From: Streptomyces sp. Mut1
GTDB lineage: Bacteria; Actinomycetota; Actinomycetes; Streptomycetales; Streptomycetaceae
Assembly (NCBI RefSeq): GCF_030719295.1
Contig: NZ_CP120997.1
Location: 4,227,501 to 4,291,500 of the forward strand
Length of the DNA: 64,000 bases
Direction: 5' to 3'
Of the stretch, positions 28,257-36,595 are shown piece after piece. The notes beneath the pieces were generated by a model. It did no database searches. It was given only the letters and a program-made list of their open reading frames with translations, and had not been told where the DNA came from. The position numbers were made by a program, and so were the translations under genes. How positions within the stretch are numbered: position 1 is the stretch's first letter; every line of letters starts with the position of its first letter.

Positions 28257-28430
28257 TCAGGCCGTGGTGCGGTGTTCCTCGGCGTCCGTGCGGGCCCGGT
28301 CGCGGGACCGGCGGGCCGGCCCCGACCAGCCGCAGGTGCAGCGGGCGGTGCAGAAGGACCCGCGTTCGACGGTGGTGGGCTCATGGACGGGCCGGTCCCG
28401 GGAGACCTCGGCGGCGTGTTGGTCGTACAC
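28257..28430 (-). CDS. Small Cys-rich protein (57 aa)
   Basis: A 57-aa frame beginning GTG (VYDQHAAEVSRDRP) and ending HRTTA. It contains SFCTARCTCGWSGPARRS, with three cysteines and a Trp as in small zinc-ribbon-like Streptomyces proteins, then a charged Arg/Asp helix. It ends 43 bp before the FAD oxidoreductase start on the same strand and may be co-transcribed with it. No convincing ribosome-binding site; the longer frame of the neighbour overlaps it only through non-conserved sequence. Recognised from pattern, function unknown. Confidence 0.6.
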   Translation of the reverse strand: MYDQHAAEVSRDRPVHEPTTVERGSFCTARCTCGWSGPARRSRDRARTDAEEHRTTA

Positions 28431-28610
28431 GCGACCACGGTACTGGGCGGGGTGGCCCGGTCGGGAGGGGTGTGCCGGCGGGGGTACGGGCCGCGAGGCC
28501 CACCATGTGGCGCCAATCGGGGCCGAAGACGTTACATGCGACAGGGGCTGTCGTTATGCGAGGCGGGCAGAGCCTCGGGCAAGCGGTATGTCGTTGAGGG
28601 TTGGCGGGCG

Positions 28611-29492
28611 ATGGTGGTGCAGCGGCACAGGTCCGGAGGCGGGGTGCGCGGTGTGCGCGCCCTTGCCGTGGCGGTCGTGATGGCGGCGGCCGCCGGGTGC
28701 ACCGGTGACGGCGGCGGGGACCGGGCCACGGCCGCCGACGCCCGGGACGGGGCGGTCGAGGTGGTGCGGCGGGCGGCCGCGGTCCTCGCCGGGGAGGGCG
28801 TCGTGAGCGCCGAGGTGAGTACGTCGATGGAGACGGCCTCCGGCGGTACCCGGGTCACGATCAGGGGCAAGGGGGCGTACGACTTCCGTGCCGGGTCCGG
28901 CCGGCTCACGGTCGTGCTGCCGCCGGACGCCGCGGGCGAGGAGGAGCACCGCCCCATCACGGAGCTGCTGGCCCCGGGCGCCCTTTACATGATGAACCGG
29001 GGTGCCGGGGTGCCCGCGGACAAATGGGTGCGGATCGACACGACGGCGCTGGAGGACGGCAACCTGGTCACCGGCGGGGTCACCGACCCGATGGCCGCCG
29101 CCGAACTGCTGCGCGGCGCGGGGACCGTGACGTACGTCGGCGAGACGGACCTGGCCGGGGTGACCGTACGGCACTACCGGGGGACCGCCGACATCGGCCG
29201 GGCCGCACGGCTGGCGGCGGCCCCGTCGCGGGCGTCGCTGGTGGCGGCGGCGAAAGGGTTCCGCACGGTCGAGGTTCCGTTCGACGCCTATCTCGACGGA
29301 CAGGGGCGGCTGCGCAAGGTGCGCCACCGCTTCAGCCTGACCGGCGAGGGCCCGGCGGCGGAGGTCGTGTCGACCACGCTGCTGTACGGGTTCGGCGTGC
29401 CGGTCACCGTGACGCTGCCGGACGAGCGGGACATCTACACCGGCGAGATCGAGCCGGGGCGGGCCCGGCCCGATCCGGACGAGGGCCCCTAG
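28611..29492 (+). CDS. LprG/LppX-like lipoprotein
   Basis: 293 aa from the ATG at 28611. The signal peptide VRALAVAVVMAAAAGCTGDG has a lipobox AAGC. The mature protein resembles LolA/LprG-fold lipid carriers: VSAEVSTSMETASGGTRVTIRGKGAYDF, then WVRIDTTALE, VTVRHYRGTADI and VPFDAYLDGQGRLRKVRHRF, the last being the typical second-half motif of actinobacterial LppX_LprAFG-like proteins. It probably binds a lipid or acyl group at the outer face of the membrane. Transcribed divergently from the 57-aa gene. Confidence 0.8.
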   Translation: MVVQRHRSGGGVRGVRALAVAVVMAAAAGCTGDGGGDRATAADARDGAVEVVRRAAAVLAGEGVVSAEVSTSMETASGGTRVTIRGKGAYDFRAGSGRLTVVLPPDAAGEEEHRPITELLAPGALYMMNRGAGVPADKWVRIDTTALEDGNLVTGGVTDPMAAAELLRGAGTVTYVGETDLAGVTVRHYRGTADIGRAARLAAAPSRASLVAAAKGFRTVEVPFDAYLDGQGRLRKVRHRFSLTGEGPAAEVVSTTLLYGFGVPVTVTLPDERDIYTGEIEPGRARPDPDEGP

Positions 29493-29590
29493 CCATCCGG
29501 TGGCATCGAAATGGTCCGTCCGTGCCATGCGCGGCGCGTATCGGGCTCTCTACCCTAGGAAGCCGGTGACGGCAGTGAGAGGTGAGTGAC

Positions 29591-29785
29591 GTGGTGACGC
29601 TCAGCGCCCCGACCGTATCCGACCATGTGGCGCTCGCCGAGATCGAGCTGTGCGGGGAACTGATGATCGCGGCCTCGGCGGCGATCGGGGAACGGCTCAG
29701 CGCGGATCGTATCGATGAGGTGCTCGACGTGAAGGTGAGCACCGACCGCACCACCGTCCCCCGGCAGGGCGAGCACCGGGGCTGA
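29591..29785 (+). CDS. Small hypothetical protein (64 aa)
   Basis: The GTG at 29591 is selected because AGAGGTGA sits five bases upstream; a GTG at 29582 would overlap that site. The protein (VTLSAPTVSDHVALAEIELCGELMI and onward) is acidic and helical, with DRIDEVLDVK near the end. No known domain recognised. It lies about 100 bp after the lipoprotein gene on the same strand. Confidence 0.6.
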   Translation: MVTLSAPTVSDHVALAEIELCGELMIAASAAIGERLSADRIDEVLDVKVSTDRTTVPRQGEHRG

Positions 29786-29807
29786 CGGGGCTTTCGCGGA
29801 GAGCGGG

Positions 29808-29849
29808 CGGCGGCCCCCGGGATCAGGAGCGGCGGCCCCCGGGATCAGG
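29808..29849. repeat. 22-bp tandem duplication at the 3' end of csoR
   Basis: CGGCGGCCCCCGGGATCAGG occurs at 29808-29827 and 29830-29849. The second copy includes the csoR stop codon, so the gene's tail has been duplicated just past its end. Confidence 0.85.
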
Positions 29850-30240
29850 TGCGCAGCAGGCGGGCGATGGCCTTGGTGGCCTCCTCGACCTTCGCGTCGA
29901 TCTCCTCGCCGCCCTTGACCGCCGCGTCGGCCACGCAGTGGCGCAGGTGCTCTTCGAGGAGCTGGAGCGCGAAGGACTGGAGCGCCTTGGTGGACGCCGA
30001 GACCTGGGTGAGTATGTCGATGCAGTAGACGTCCTCGTCGACCATGCGCTGGAGGCCGCGGATCTGGCCCTCGATGCGGCGCAGGCGTTTGAGGTGTTCG
30101 GTCTTCTGGTGGTGGTAGCCGTGTATCCCGCGGTCGTGGTCGGTCACGATCGCTTCCACGGGGGCCGTGGTGTCCGCCGGGTCGGTGCCGGACGCCGCGT
30201 CCCGTGAGGGGTGTGTCCCTGTGGCCTCGGTGGTCGTCAT
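29845..30240 (-). CDS. csoR: CsoR-family copper-sensing repressor
   Basis: 131 aa. After a 40-residue non-conserved leader comes the CsoR fold: HHQKTEHLKRLRRIEGQIRGLQRMV. Copper ligands are in the expected spacing: Cys73 in VYCIDIL, His98 and Cys102 in EEHLRHC, matching the Cys-x24-His-x3-Cys pattern of Streptomyces CsoR. The apo-protein represses copper efflux genes and usually its own gene; Cu(I) releases it (family knowledge). A perfect palindrome 34 bp upstream is the probable operator. I recall csoR beside the DUF47-Pit genes in S. lividans, as here. Confidence 0.9.
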   Translation of the reverse strand: MTTTEATGTHPSRDAASGTDPADTTAPVEAIVTDHDRGIHGYHHQKTEHLKRLRRIEGQIRGLQRMVDEDVYCIDILTQVSASTKALQSFALQLLEEHLRHCVADAAVKGGEEIDAKVEEATKAIARLLRT

Positions 30241-30273
30241 TGCTGCCTCCCGTTTCCCTTTACCCTGCCGTTT

Positions 30274-30294
30274 ATATACCCCTGGTGGGTATAT
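30274..30294. promoter_or_regulatory. Probable CsoR operator
   Basis: Perfect 8-bp inverted repeat ATATACCC-CTGGT-GGGTATAT, 34 bp upstream of the csoR start. CsoR-type operators are TA-rich arms around a G/C-tract centre such as TACCCC..GGGGTA, so the match is good. The AT-rich arms stand out sharply from the surrounding GC-rich DNA and could also contain the -10 region. Confidence 0.8.
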
Positions 30295-30439
30295 CTTAAC
30301 GAATTCAGCTGAAACGTGACCGGGGCCCCGTGCTGATCACTGTGCCCGATGCGCGACACTGAAGAATGCCGGTTAGCCGTGGCCGGATGATGCGCCTAGC
30401 ATCAGCCTGACCGAATCCAAAGCACCCCGAGGACCCCAC

Positions 30440-31060
30440 GTGCGCTTTCGTCTGACCCCCAGGGAGACGAGCTTCTACGACATGTTCTCCGCATCCGCGG
30501 ACAACATCGTCACGGGCTCGAAACTCCTGATGGAACTGCTCGGGGCGGATTCTGCCTCCCGAGTCGAGATCGCGGAGCGTATGCGGGCAGCGGAGCACGC
30601 GGGGGACGACGCGACCCACGCGATCTTCCACCAGCTGAACTCCTCCTTCATTACGCCCTTCGACCGTGAGGACATTTACAACCTCGCGTCGTCGCTCGAC
30701 GACATCATGGACTTCATGGAGGAGGCCGTCGATCTGGTTGTGCTCTACCAGATCGATGAGCTTCCCAAGGGTGTGGAGCAGCAGATCGAGGTGCTGGCGC
30801 GGGCGGCCGAACTGACCGCCGAGGCCATGCCTGGTCTGCGCACGATGGACAACCTCACCGAGTACTGGATCGAGGTCAACCGTCTGGAGAACCAGGCCGA
30901 CCAGATCCACCGCAAGCTGCTCGCCCACCTCTTCAACGGCAAGTACGACGCCATAGAGGTGCTGAAGCTGAAGCAGATCGTGGATGTGCTGGAAGAGGCT
31001 GCCGACGCGTTCGAGCACGTCGCGAACACGGTGGAGACCATCGCGGTCAAGGAGTCCTGA
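30440..31060 (+). CDS. DUF47/PhoU-like phosphate transport regulator
   Basis: 206 aa, GTG start after GAGGA. All-helical PhoU-like fold: FYDMFSASADNIVTGSKLLMELL, then EHAGDDATHAIFHQLNSSFITPFDREDIYNLASSLDDIMDFMEEAVDL, the signature of DUF47 proteins with metal-binding Glu/Asp repeats. It is followed five bases later by the Pit transporter, the usual pairing; DUF47 proteins are thought to modulate Pit activity. Position matches my recollection of SCO4137. Confidence 0.93.
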   Translation: MRFRLTPRETSFYDMFSASADNIVTGSKLLMELLGADSASRVEIAERMRAAEHAGDDATHAIFHQLNSSFITPFDREDIYNLASSLDDIMDFMEEAVDLVVLYQIDELPKGVEQQIEVLARAAELTAEAMPGLRTMDNLTEYWIEVNRLENQADQIHRKLLAHLFNGKYDAIEVLKLKQIVDVLEEAADAFEHVANTVETIAVKES

Positions 31061-31065
31061 ACCAC

Positions 31066-32064
31066 GTGGACACCTTTGTACTGATCGTGACCATCGGCGT
31101 CGCGCTCGGCTTCACGTACACCAACGGCTTCCACGACTCCGCGAACGCCATCGCGACCTCGGTCTCCACCCGGGCCCTGACCCCGCGTGCGGCCCTGGCG
31201 ATGGCGGCCGTGATGAACCTCGCAGGCGCGTTCCTGGGCAGCGGGGTCGCCAAGACCGTCAGCGAGGGCCTGATCGCGACGCCCGAGGGCCACAAGGGGA
31301 TGGGCATCCTCTTCGCCGCGCTCGTCGGCGCCGTCATCTGGAACCTCATCACCTGGTACTTCGGGCTGCCCTCGTCGTCCTCGCACGCCCTGTTCGGCGG
31401 CATGGTCGGCGCGGCGCTGGCCGGCGGGACGATGGTGCACTGGGACGGGGTGCTCGACAAGGTCGTCATCCCCATGTTCGTGTCCCCGGTGATCGGCCTG
31501 GTGGTCGGTTATCTGGTGATGGTCGCCATCATGTGGATGTTCCGGAAGTCCAACCCGCACAAGGCCAAGCGCGGTTTCCGTATCGCGCAGACGGTCTCGG
31601 CGGCCGGCATGGCGCTCGGGCACGGTCTCCAGGACGCGCAGAAGACGATGGGCATCGTGGTGATGGCCCTGGTCATCGCCGATGTGGAGTCCCCGAGCGA
31701 CCCGATCCCGGTCTGGGTGAAGCTCGTCTGCGCGCTGATGCTGTCGCTCGGTACGTACGCGGGTGGCTGGCGCATCATGCGTACGCTCGGCCGGAAGATC
31801 ATCGAGCTGGACCCGCCGCAGGGCTTCGCCGCCGAGACGACGGGCGCGTCGATCATGTTCGGTTCGGCGTTTCTCTTCCACGCCCCGATCTCGACCACGC
31901 ATGTGATCACCTCGGCGATCATGGGTGTGGGCGCCACGAAGCGGGTGAACGCGGTGCGGTGGGGCGTCGCGAAGAACATCATCCTCGGGTGGTTCATCAC
32001 GATGCCGGCGGCCGCGCTGGTCGCCGCGGCGAGCTACGGGGTCGTCTTCCTGCTGTTCGGCTGA
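31066..32064 (+). CDS. pit: Low-affinity inorganic phosphate transporter (PiT family)
   Basis: 332 aa, GTG start. The PiT signature GFTYTNGFHDSANAIATSVSTRAL is near the N-terminus and its second inverted copy, MFGSAFLFHAPISTTHVITSAIMGVG, near the C-terminus. About ten membrane helices. Members co-transport metal-phosphate with protons and give constitutive, low-affinity uptake. Operon with the DUF47 gene upstream; converges on pstB across a bidirectional terminator. Corresponds by position to what I recall as pitH1. Confidence 0.94.
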   Translation: MDTFVLIVTIGVALGFTYTNGFHDSANAIATSVSTRALTPRAALAMAAVMNLAGAFLGSGVAKTVSEGLIATPEGHKGMGILFAALVGAVIWNLITWYFGLPSSSSHALFGGMVGAALAGGTMVHWDGVLDKVVIPMFVSPVIGLVVGYLVMVAIMWMFRKSNPHKAKRGFRIAQTVSAAGMALGHGLQDAQKTMGIVVMALVIADVESPSDPIPVWVKLVCALMLSLGTYAGGWRIMRTLGRKIIELDPPQGFAAETTGASIMFGSAFLFHAPISTTHVITSAIMGVGATKRVNAVRWGVAKNIILGWFITMPAAALVAAASYGVVFLLFG

Positions 32065-32087
32065 GCCGGACACGTGCCTGATCGTGT

Positions 32088-32127
32088 GGGTCCGCCCCGC
32101 GCTCCTCACGGAGAGCGGGGCGGACCC
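32088..32127. terminator. Bidirectional terminator between pit and pstB
   Basis: Stem GGGTCCGCCCCGC(GC)TC against GAGCGGGGCGGACCC, 15 paired bases with two extra bases in one arm and a loop of about eight. It lies between convergent genes. Confidence 0.82.
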
Positions 32128-32189
32128 TTCGCCTTGTGGTGACACCGCCATGCAGCACCTCAAGGCCGTTCATGGGAGGCGGTCCGGGC

Positions 32190-32966
32190 TCAGCCGAAGC
32201 GGCCGGAGATGTAGTCCTCCGTGGCCTGGACCGACGGGTTGGAGAAGATGCGTTCCGTCTCGTCGATCTCGATGAGCTTGCCGGGCTTGCCGACCGCCGC
32301 GAGGTTGAAGAACGCCGTGCGGTCCGACACCCGGGCCGCCTGCTGCATGTTGTGCGTCACGATGACGATCGTGAACCGTTCCTTCAACTCCCCGACCAGG
32401 TCCTCGATGGCGAGGGTGGAGATCGGGTCGAGCGCGGAGCACGGCTCGTCCATCAGCAGGACGTCCGGCTCGACCGCGATGGCGCGGGCGATGCACAGGC
32501 GCTGCTGCTGACCGCCGGAGAGACCGGAGCCGGGCTTGTTCAGCCGGTCCTTGACCTCGTTCCACAGGTTCGCGCCGCGCAGCGACTTCTCCACGATGTC
32601 GTTGAGGGCGCTCTTGCGGTACGAGCCGTTGAGCCGCAGGCCCGCCGCGACGTTGTCGAAGATCGACATGGTGGGGAAGGGGTTCGGGCGCTGGAAGACC
32701 ATGCCGACCGTGCGGCGCACGGTGACCGGGTCGACGTTCGTCCCGTACAGGTTCTCGTCGTCCAGCATCACCTTGCCCTCGACGCGGCCGCCGGGGGTGA
32801 CCTCGTGCATCCGGTTCAGGGTGCGCAGGAAGGTGGACTTGCCGCAGCCGGAGGGGCCGATGAAGGCGGTCACCGAGCGGGGTTCCACGGTCATGGAGAT
32901 GTCGTCGATCGCCTTGTGGCTGCCGTAGTAGGCCGACAGTCCGCTGACGTCTATGCGCTTGGCCAT
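32190..32966 (-). CDS. pstB: Phosphate ABC transporter ATP-binding protein PstB
   Basis: 258 aa from the ATG giving [15 protein letters not shown]; an extra three-residue start is possible. Walker [13 protein letters not shown]-loop [17 protein letters not shown] (diagnostic for PstB), signature [14 protein letters not shown], Walker [14 protein letters not shown]. The protein energises high-affinity phosphate import. Last gene of pstSCAB, 27 bp after pstA. Confidence 0.97.
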   Translation of the reverse strand: MAKRIDVSGLSAYYGSHKAIDDISMTVEPRSVTAFIGPSGCGKSTFLRTLNRMHEVTPGGRVEGKVMLDDENLYGTNVDPVTVRRTVGMVFQRPNPFPTMSIFDNVAAGLRLNGSYRKSALNDIVEKSLRGANLWNEVKDRLNKPGSGLSGGQQQRLCIARAIAVEPDVLLMDEPCSALDPISTLAIEDLVGELKERFTIVIVTHNMQQAARVSDRTAFFNLAAVGKPGKLIEIDETERIFSNPSVQATEDYISGRFG

Positions 32967-32993
32967 CTGAATCACTGCTGCTTTCCGCCGGGC

Positions 32994-34079
32994 CTAGCGG
33001 CCGGTCTTCGGGGCCTTCCAGCGGGCTATGCCGCGGGCCACCAGATTGAGGATCATGACGAAGGCGATCAGGACCAGGGCCGCTGCCCAGGCGCGGTCGT
33101 AGGACGCGGCCTCACCGATCTTGTACTGCTCGTAGATGTAGAACGGCAGGGACGACTGGGCGCCTTCGAAGGGGTTGGTGTTGATCAGCTGACTGCCGAA
33201 GACCAGCAGGATGATCGGGGCGGTCTCGCCGGCGATACGGGCGACCGCGAGCATGACGCCCGTCGCGATGCCGCCGATCGCGGTCGGCAGGACCACCTTC
33301 AGGATCGTGCGCCACTTCGGGATGCCGAGGGCGAGGGACGCCTCGCGGAGCTCGTTCGGTACGAGCTTGAGCATCTCCTCGGTGGAGCGGACCACGACCG
33401 GGATCATCAGGATCGTCAGGGCGAGCGCGCCCATCAGACCGGACGGTTCCAGGCCCGCGATCAGCATGATCGACAGGATGAACAGGCCGGCCACGATGGA
33501 CGGGATGCCGGTCATCACGTCCACGAAGAAGGTGACGGCGCGGGCCAGCGCGCCCTTGCCGTACTCCACCAGGTACACCGCGGTGAGCAGGCCGAGCGGG
33601 GCGGAGATCAGGGTGGCGATGCCGACCTGCTCCAGGGTGCCGATCAGGGCGTGGTAGACACCGCCGCTGGCCTCGGGGCCGAGGACACCGGCCATGGAGT
33701 GGGTCAGGAAGTAGAGGTCCAGGCGCTCCGAGCCGCGGCTGATGGTGGTCCAGAGCAGCGAGGCGAGCGGGACGACGGCGAGCAGGAAGCACACCCAGAC
33801 CAGGCTGGTGGCGAGGCGGTCCCTGGCCTGGCGCTGGTTCTCGACGACGCTGGTGGTGACGTACGAGATCACCAGGAAGAGCAGCGCGGAGATCAGGCCC
33901 CACTGCACGCGGCTCTGCCAGCCGGCGGCGAGGCTGACGCCGACGCCCAGGGCGATGGCGACGGCGGCGAAGCCGAGCGGGGCGAGGCGGGGCAGGGTCC
34001 GGCTGCTGAGGGTGCCGGCCGGCGCGGGCGGTGTGGGCGTCGGGCGTTCCTGGACGCCGGTGGTGGTGGCGTGGCTCAT
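32994..34079 (-). CDS. pstA: Phosphate ABC transporter permease PstA
   Basis: 361 aa with six or more membrane helices. The first two (LAPLGFAAVAIALGVGVSLAAG, LISALLFLVISYVTTSV) form an N-terminal extension. The permease loop EASLALGIPKWRTILKVVLPTAIGGIATG is the EAA motif that contacts PstB. The ATG overlaps the pstC stop by four bases. Forms the channel with PstC. Confidence 0.95.
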   Translation of the reverse strand: MSHATTTGVQERPTPTPPAPAGTLSSRTLPRLAPLGFAAVAIALGVGVSLAAGWQSRVQWGLISALLFLVISYVTTSVVENQRQARDRLATSLVWVCFLLAVVPLASLLWTTISRGSERLDLYFLTHSMAGVLGPEASGGVYHALIGTLEQVGIATLISAPLGLLTAVYLVEYGKGALARAVTFFVDVMTGIPSIVAGLFILSIMLIAGLEPSGLMGALALTILMIPVVVRSTEEMLKLVPNELREASLALGIPKWRTILKVVLPTAIGGIATGVMLAVARIAGETAPIILLVFGSQLINTNPFEGAQSSLPFYIYEQYKIGEAASYDRAWAAALVLIAFVMILNLVARGIARWKAPKTGR

Positions 34080-35068
34080 GCGTTGGCCCCCGAGTACTCC
34101 TTGCGGCGGGCGATGATGAGCCGCGCGGCGCCGTTGACCAGCAGGGTGAGGACGAAGAGGACCAGGCCGGAGGCGATCAGGGCGTCCCGCCCGAACGCGT
34201 CGGCCTCGCCGAACTTCGCGGCGATGTTCTGGGCGAACGTCCCGCCGCCCGGGTTGAGCACGTGCAGCGAGATGAGGAAGCTCGGCGACAGGACCGTGGC
34301 GACGGCCATCGTCTCGCCGAGCGCGCGGCCCAGGCCCAGCATCGAGGCGGAGATCACGCCGGAGCGGCCGAACGGCAGCACCGAGAGGCGGATGACCTCC
34401 CAGCGCGTCGCGCCGAGGGCGAGCGCGGCCTCCTCGTTCATGCGCGGGACCTGGAGGAAGACCTCGCGGCTGACGCTCGTCACGATCGGCAGGATCATGA
34501 CCGCGAGCAGGATGCCGACGGTGAACAGCGAGCGGGCGACGCCGATCTCGGTCTTCTCGAAGACGTACGTCCAGCCGAAGAACTGGTCGAGCCAGAGGTT
34601 CAGCCCCTCCAGGTACGGCACGAGGACGAGGGCGCCCCAGATGCCGTAGACGATGCTGGGCACCGCGGCGAGCAGGTCGATGACGTACGCGATCACGCCG
34701 GCCAGCTTGCGCGGGGCGTAGTGCGAGATGAACAGGGCGATGCCGACGGCGACCGGGACCGCGATGAGCATCGCGATGACGGAGCTGACGACGGTCCCGA
34801 AGAGCAGGACGGCGATGCCGAAGACGGGCGGGTCACCGGCCGGGTTCCAGTCGAAGGTGGTGAGGAAGTTGCCCTCGTCCTTGGAGATGGCGACCGCGGC
34901 GCGGTAGCTGAGGAACACGGCGATCGACGCCATGATCACCAGGAGCAGGATGCCGGAGCCGCGGGAGAGGCCGAGGAAGATCCGGTCCCCGGCGCGGCCC
35001 GTGGACCGGGGGCGGGACCGCCCGGCCGGCGGGGCCGGTGGGGTTTCTGTCTGTGTGGTGGAAGCCAT
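34076..35068 (-). CDS. pstC: Phosphate ABC transporter permease PstC
   Basis: 330 aa from the ATG at 35068, preceded by GGAAAG (the long upstream frame is a shadow of pstS). The first helix (GILLLVIMASIAVFLSYRAAV) and the EAA loop EEAALALGATRWEVIRLSVLPFGRSGVISASMLGLGRALGETMA are diagnostic. Separated from pstS by 140 bp that contains a strong hairpin; overlaps pstA. Confidence 0.95.
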   Translation of the reverse strand: MASTTQTETPPAPPAGRSRPRSTGRAGDRIFLGLSRGSGILLLVIMASIAVFLSYRAAVAISKDEGNFLTTFDWNPAGDPPVFGIAVLLFGTVVSSVIAMLIAVPVAVGIALFISHYAPRKLAGVIAYVIDLLAAVPSIVYGIWGALVLVPYLEGLNLWLDQFFGWTYVFEKTEIGVARSLFTVGILLAVMILPIVTSVSREVFLQVPRMNEEAALALGATRWEVIRLSVLPFGRSGVISASMLGLGRALGETMAVATVLSPSFLISLHVLNPGGGTFAQNIAAKFGEADAFGRDALIASGLVLFVLTLLVNGAARLIIARRKEYSGANA

Positions 35069-35141
35069 GGTCTTTCCGGTCTGTGTGGGGGAGCGGGGGG
35101 CTCCCCGTGCGGCGGTGCACCGGATGGGGCTGGGGGTGGCG

Positions 35142-35172
35142 GGCCGGTCCGGAGGGGTGTTCCGGACCGGCC
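35142..35172 (-). promoter_or_regulatory. Intra-operon hairpin between pstS and pstC
   Basis: Perfect 11-bp stem GGCCGGTCCGG / CCGGACCGGCC with a 9-base loop. It lies 37 bp after the pstS stop and about 74 bp before pstC. It can act as a partial terminator or mRNA-stabilising end, giving more PstS than PstCAB; such an effect is known for pst operons in general and inferred here. Confidence 0.75.
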
Positions 35173-35208
35173 GCCGGTCGCTTCGTACGGGTGGCGCGGG
35201 TGTTCTCG

Positions 35209-36345
35209 TTACGAGAGGCCGGCGACGGTCTCGCGGACCTTGGCGTTGATCTCCTCGGGGATCGGGGCGTAGCCGGCCTCGGTGAGGAGCTTCTGGCCGT
35301 CCGCGGAGGCGGTGTAGGTCAGGAAGGACTTGACCGTGCCGAGGGTGTCGGCCTTGTTGCCGGTGTCGCAGACGACCTCGTAGGTGACCAGGACCAGCGG
35401 GTAGGCGCCCTCGGCCTTGGTGGTGTAGTCGAGGTCGAGCGCCAGGTCCTTGCCGGTGCCCTTGACCTTGGCGGCGGCGATGGCCTTCGAGGCGTTCTCG
35501 GAGGACGCCTTGACCGGGGCGGAGCCGCCGGTCTCGATGTCGACCGTGCTGATCTGCTGCGAGGTGGCGTAGGACAGCTCGAAGTAGCCGATCGAGCCGT
35601 CGACCTGCTTGACCTGGGTGGCGACGCCGGAGGAGCCGGACGCGGCCTGGCCACCGGGGGCCGGCCACTTCTTCTCGGCCTCGTACTTCCAGTCGGACGG
35701 GGCCGCGGCGCCCAGGTACTTGCCGAGGTTCTGCGTGGTGCCGGAGTCCTCGGAGCGGTGGAAGGGCTGGATCGCCTTGTCCGGCAGCTTGGCGTCGGGG
35801 TTGAGCTTGGCGATCGCCTCGTCGTTCCACTTCTTGATCTTCGTGTCGAAGATCTTGGCGAGGGTGGGGGCGTCCAGCGTCAGGCTGTCGACGCCCTCGA
35901 GGTGGAAGCCGACCGCGATCGGGCCGCCGACCATCGGCAGGTTGATGCCCTGGCCGGTCTTGCAGATCTTCTTGGAGTCGGCGACCTCCTCGGGCTTCAG
36001 CGCCGAGTCGGAGCCGGCGAAGCCGACGGTGCCCTGGTTGAAGGCGACGATGCCCTCGCCGGACGAGGAGGAGTTGTAGTTGATCTCCACGCCGGAGCAG
36101 GCCGCCATGTACTCCTTGACCCAGAGGTCCATGGCGTTCTTCTGCGCGCTGGAGCCGGAGGCGCGCAGCTGCCCCTTGGCGCCGTCGCACGAGACGTTGG
36201 ACGCGGCCTTCGTCTGGGCGCCGCCGGTGGTGGAGGTGTCGCCGCTGTTGTCGTCCGAACCGCACGCCGTGAGGACCAGGGCGCCGGAGACGGCGAGGGC
36301 ACCGAGCGCGGTGGCACGAAGCCGGTTCATGCGCTGAAGCTTCAC
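35209..36345 (-). CDS. pstS: Phosphate-binding lipoprotein PstS
   Basis: 378 aa, GTG start (MKLQRMNRLRATALG). Lipobox LVLTACGS with Cys28. The binding domain shows VSCDGAKGQLRASGSSAQKNAMDLW (phosphate-binding loop), INYNSSSSGEGIVAFNQGTVGFAGSDSAL, and HRSEDSGTTQNLGKYL, all typical of the family. Exported and lipid-anchored; captures phosphate for PstCAB. First gene of the operon, with a PHO box upstream. Confidence 0.96.
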   Translation of the reverse strand: MKLQRMNRLRATALGALAVSGALVLTACGSDDNSGDTSTTGGAQTKAASNVSCDGAKGQLRASGSSAQKNAMDLWVKEYMAACSGVEINYNSSSSGEGIVAFNQGTVGFAGSDSALKPEEVADSKKICKTGQGINLPMVGGPIAVGFHLEGVDSLTLDAPTLAKIFDTKIKKWNDEAIAKLNPDAKLPDKAIQPFHRSEDSGTTQNLGKYLGAAAPSDWKYEAEKKWPAPGGQAASGSSGVATQVKQVDGSIGYFELSYATSQQISTVDIETGGSAPVKASSENASKAIAAAKVKGTGKDLALDLDYTTKAEGAYPLVLVTYEVVCDTGNKADTLGTVKSFLTYTASADGQKLLTEAGYAPIPEEINAKVRETVAGLS

Positions 36346-36502
36346 TTTCGGGTGTTCCTTCCAGAAGCCGCCGAGGTGTTCTCTCGTCCGACGACGGCGT
36401 GCGATGTGGTGGATGGGTACTGCGGAAGTCGGGGCCGGTGCGGTGTGTGCCTCGCACCGTGCACTGCCGAAATTAGGCAGAACAGGTGAAGCGGTTTGCG
36501 GG

Positions 36503-36524
36503 GGTGGGTGAACGGAGGGTGAAC
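36503..36524 (-). promoter_or_regulatory. PHO box (PhoP-binding direct repeats) upstream of pstS
   Basis: On the minus strand, two adjacent 11-nt direct-repeat units read GTTCACCCTCC and GTTCACCCACC. This matches the known Streptomyces PhoP unit (consensus about GTTCACC followed by four less conserved bases). A weaker unit, GCTTCACCTGT, lies ten bases further downstream. The site is about 160 bp before the pstS start, so activation by PhoP under phosphate limitation is expected. Confidence 0.88.
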
Positions 36525-36595
36525 CGTGGCGGGCGGCCTGGTTCCGGGCCCGTCCGGCCCCGTACGCACGGGCCGGACGGGACCGCGCGGCGGCG

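Noticed and set aside
32136..34649. 837-residue plus-strand frame opposite pstBAC
   Set aside because: Spans three well-supported minus-strand genes; product is Arg/Gly/Asp/His repeats with no fold.
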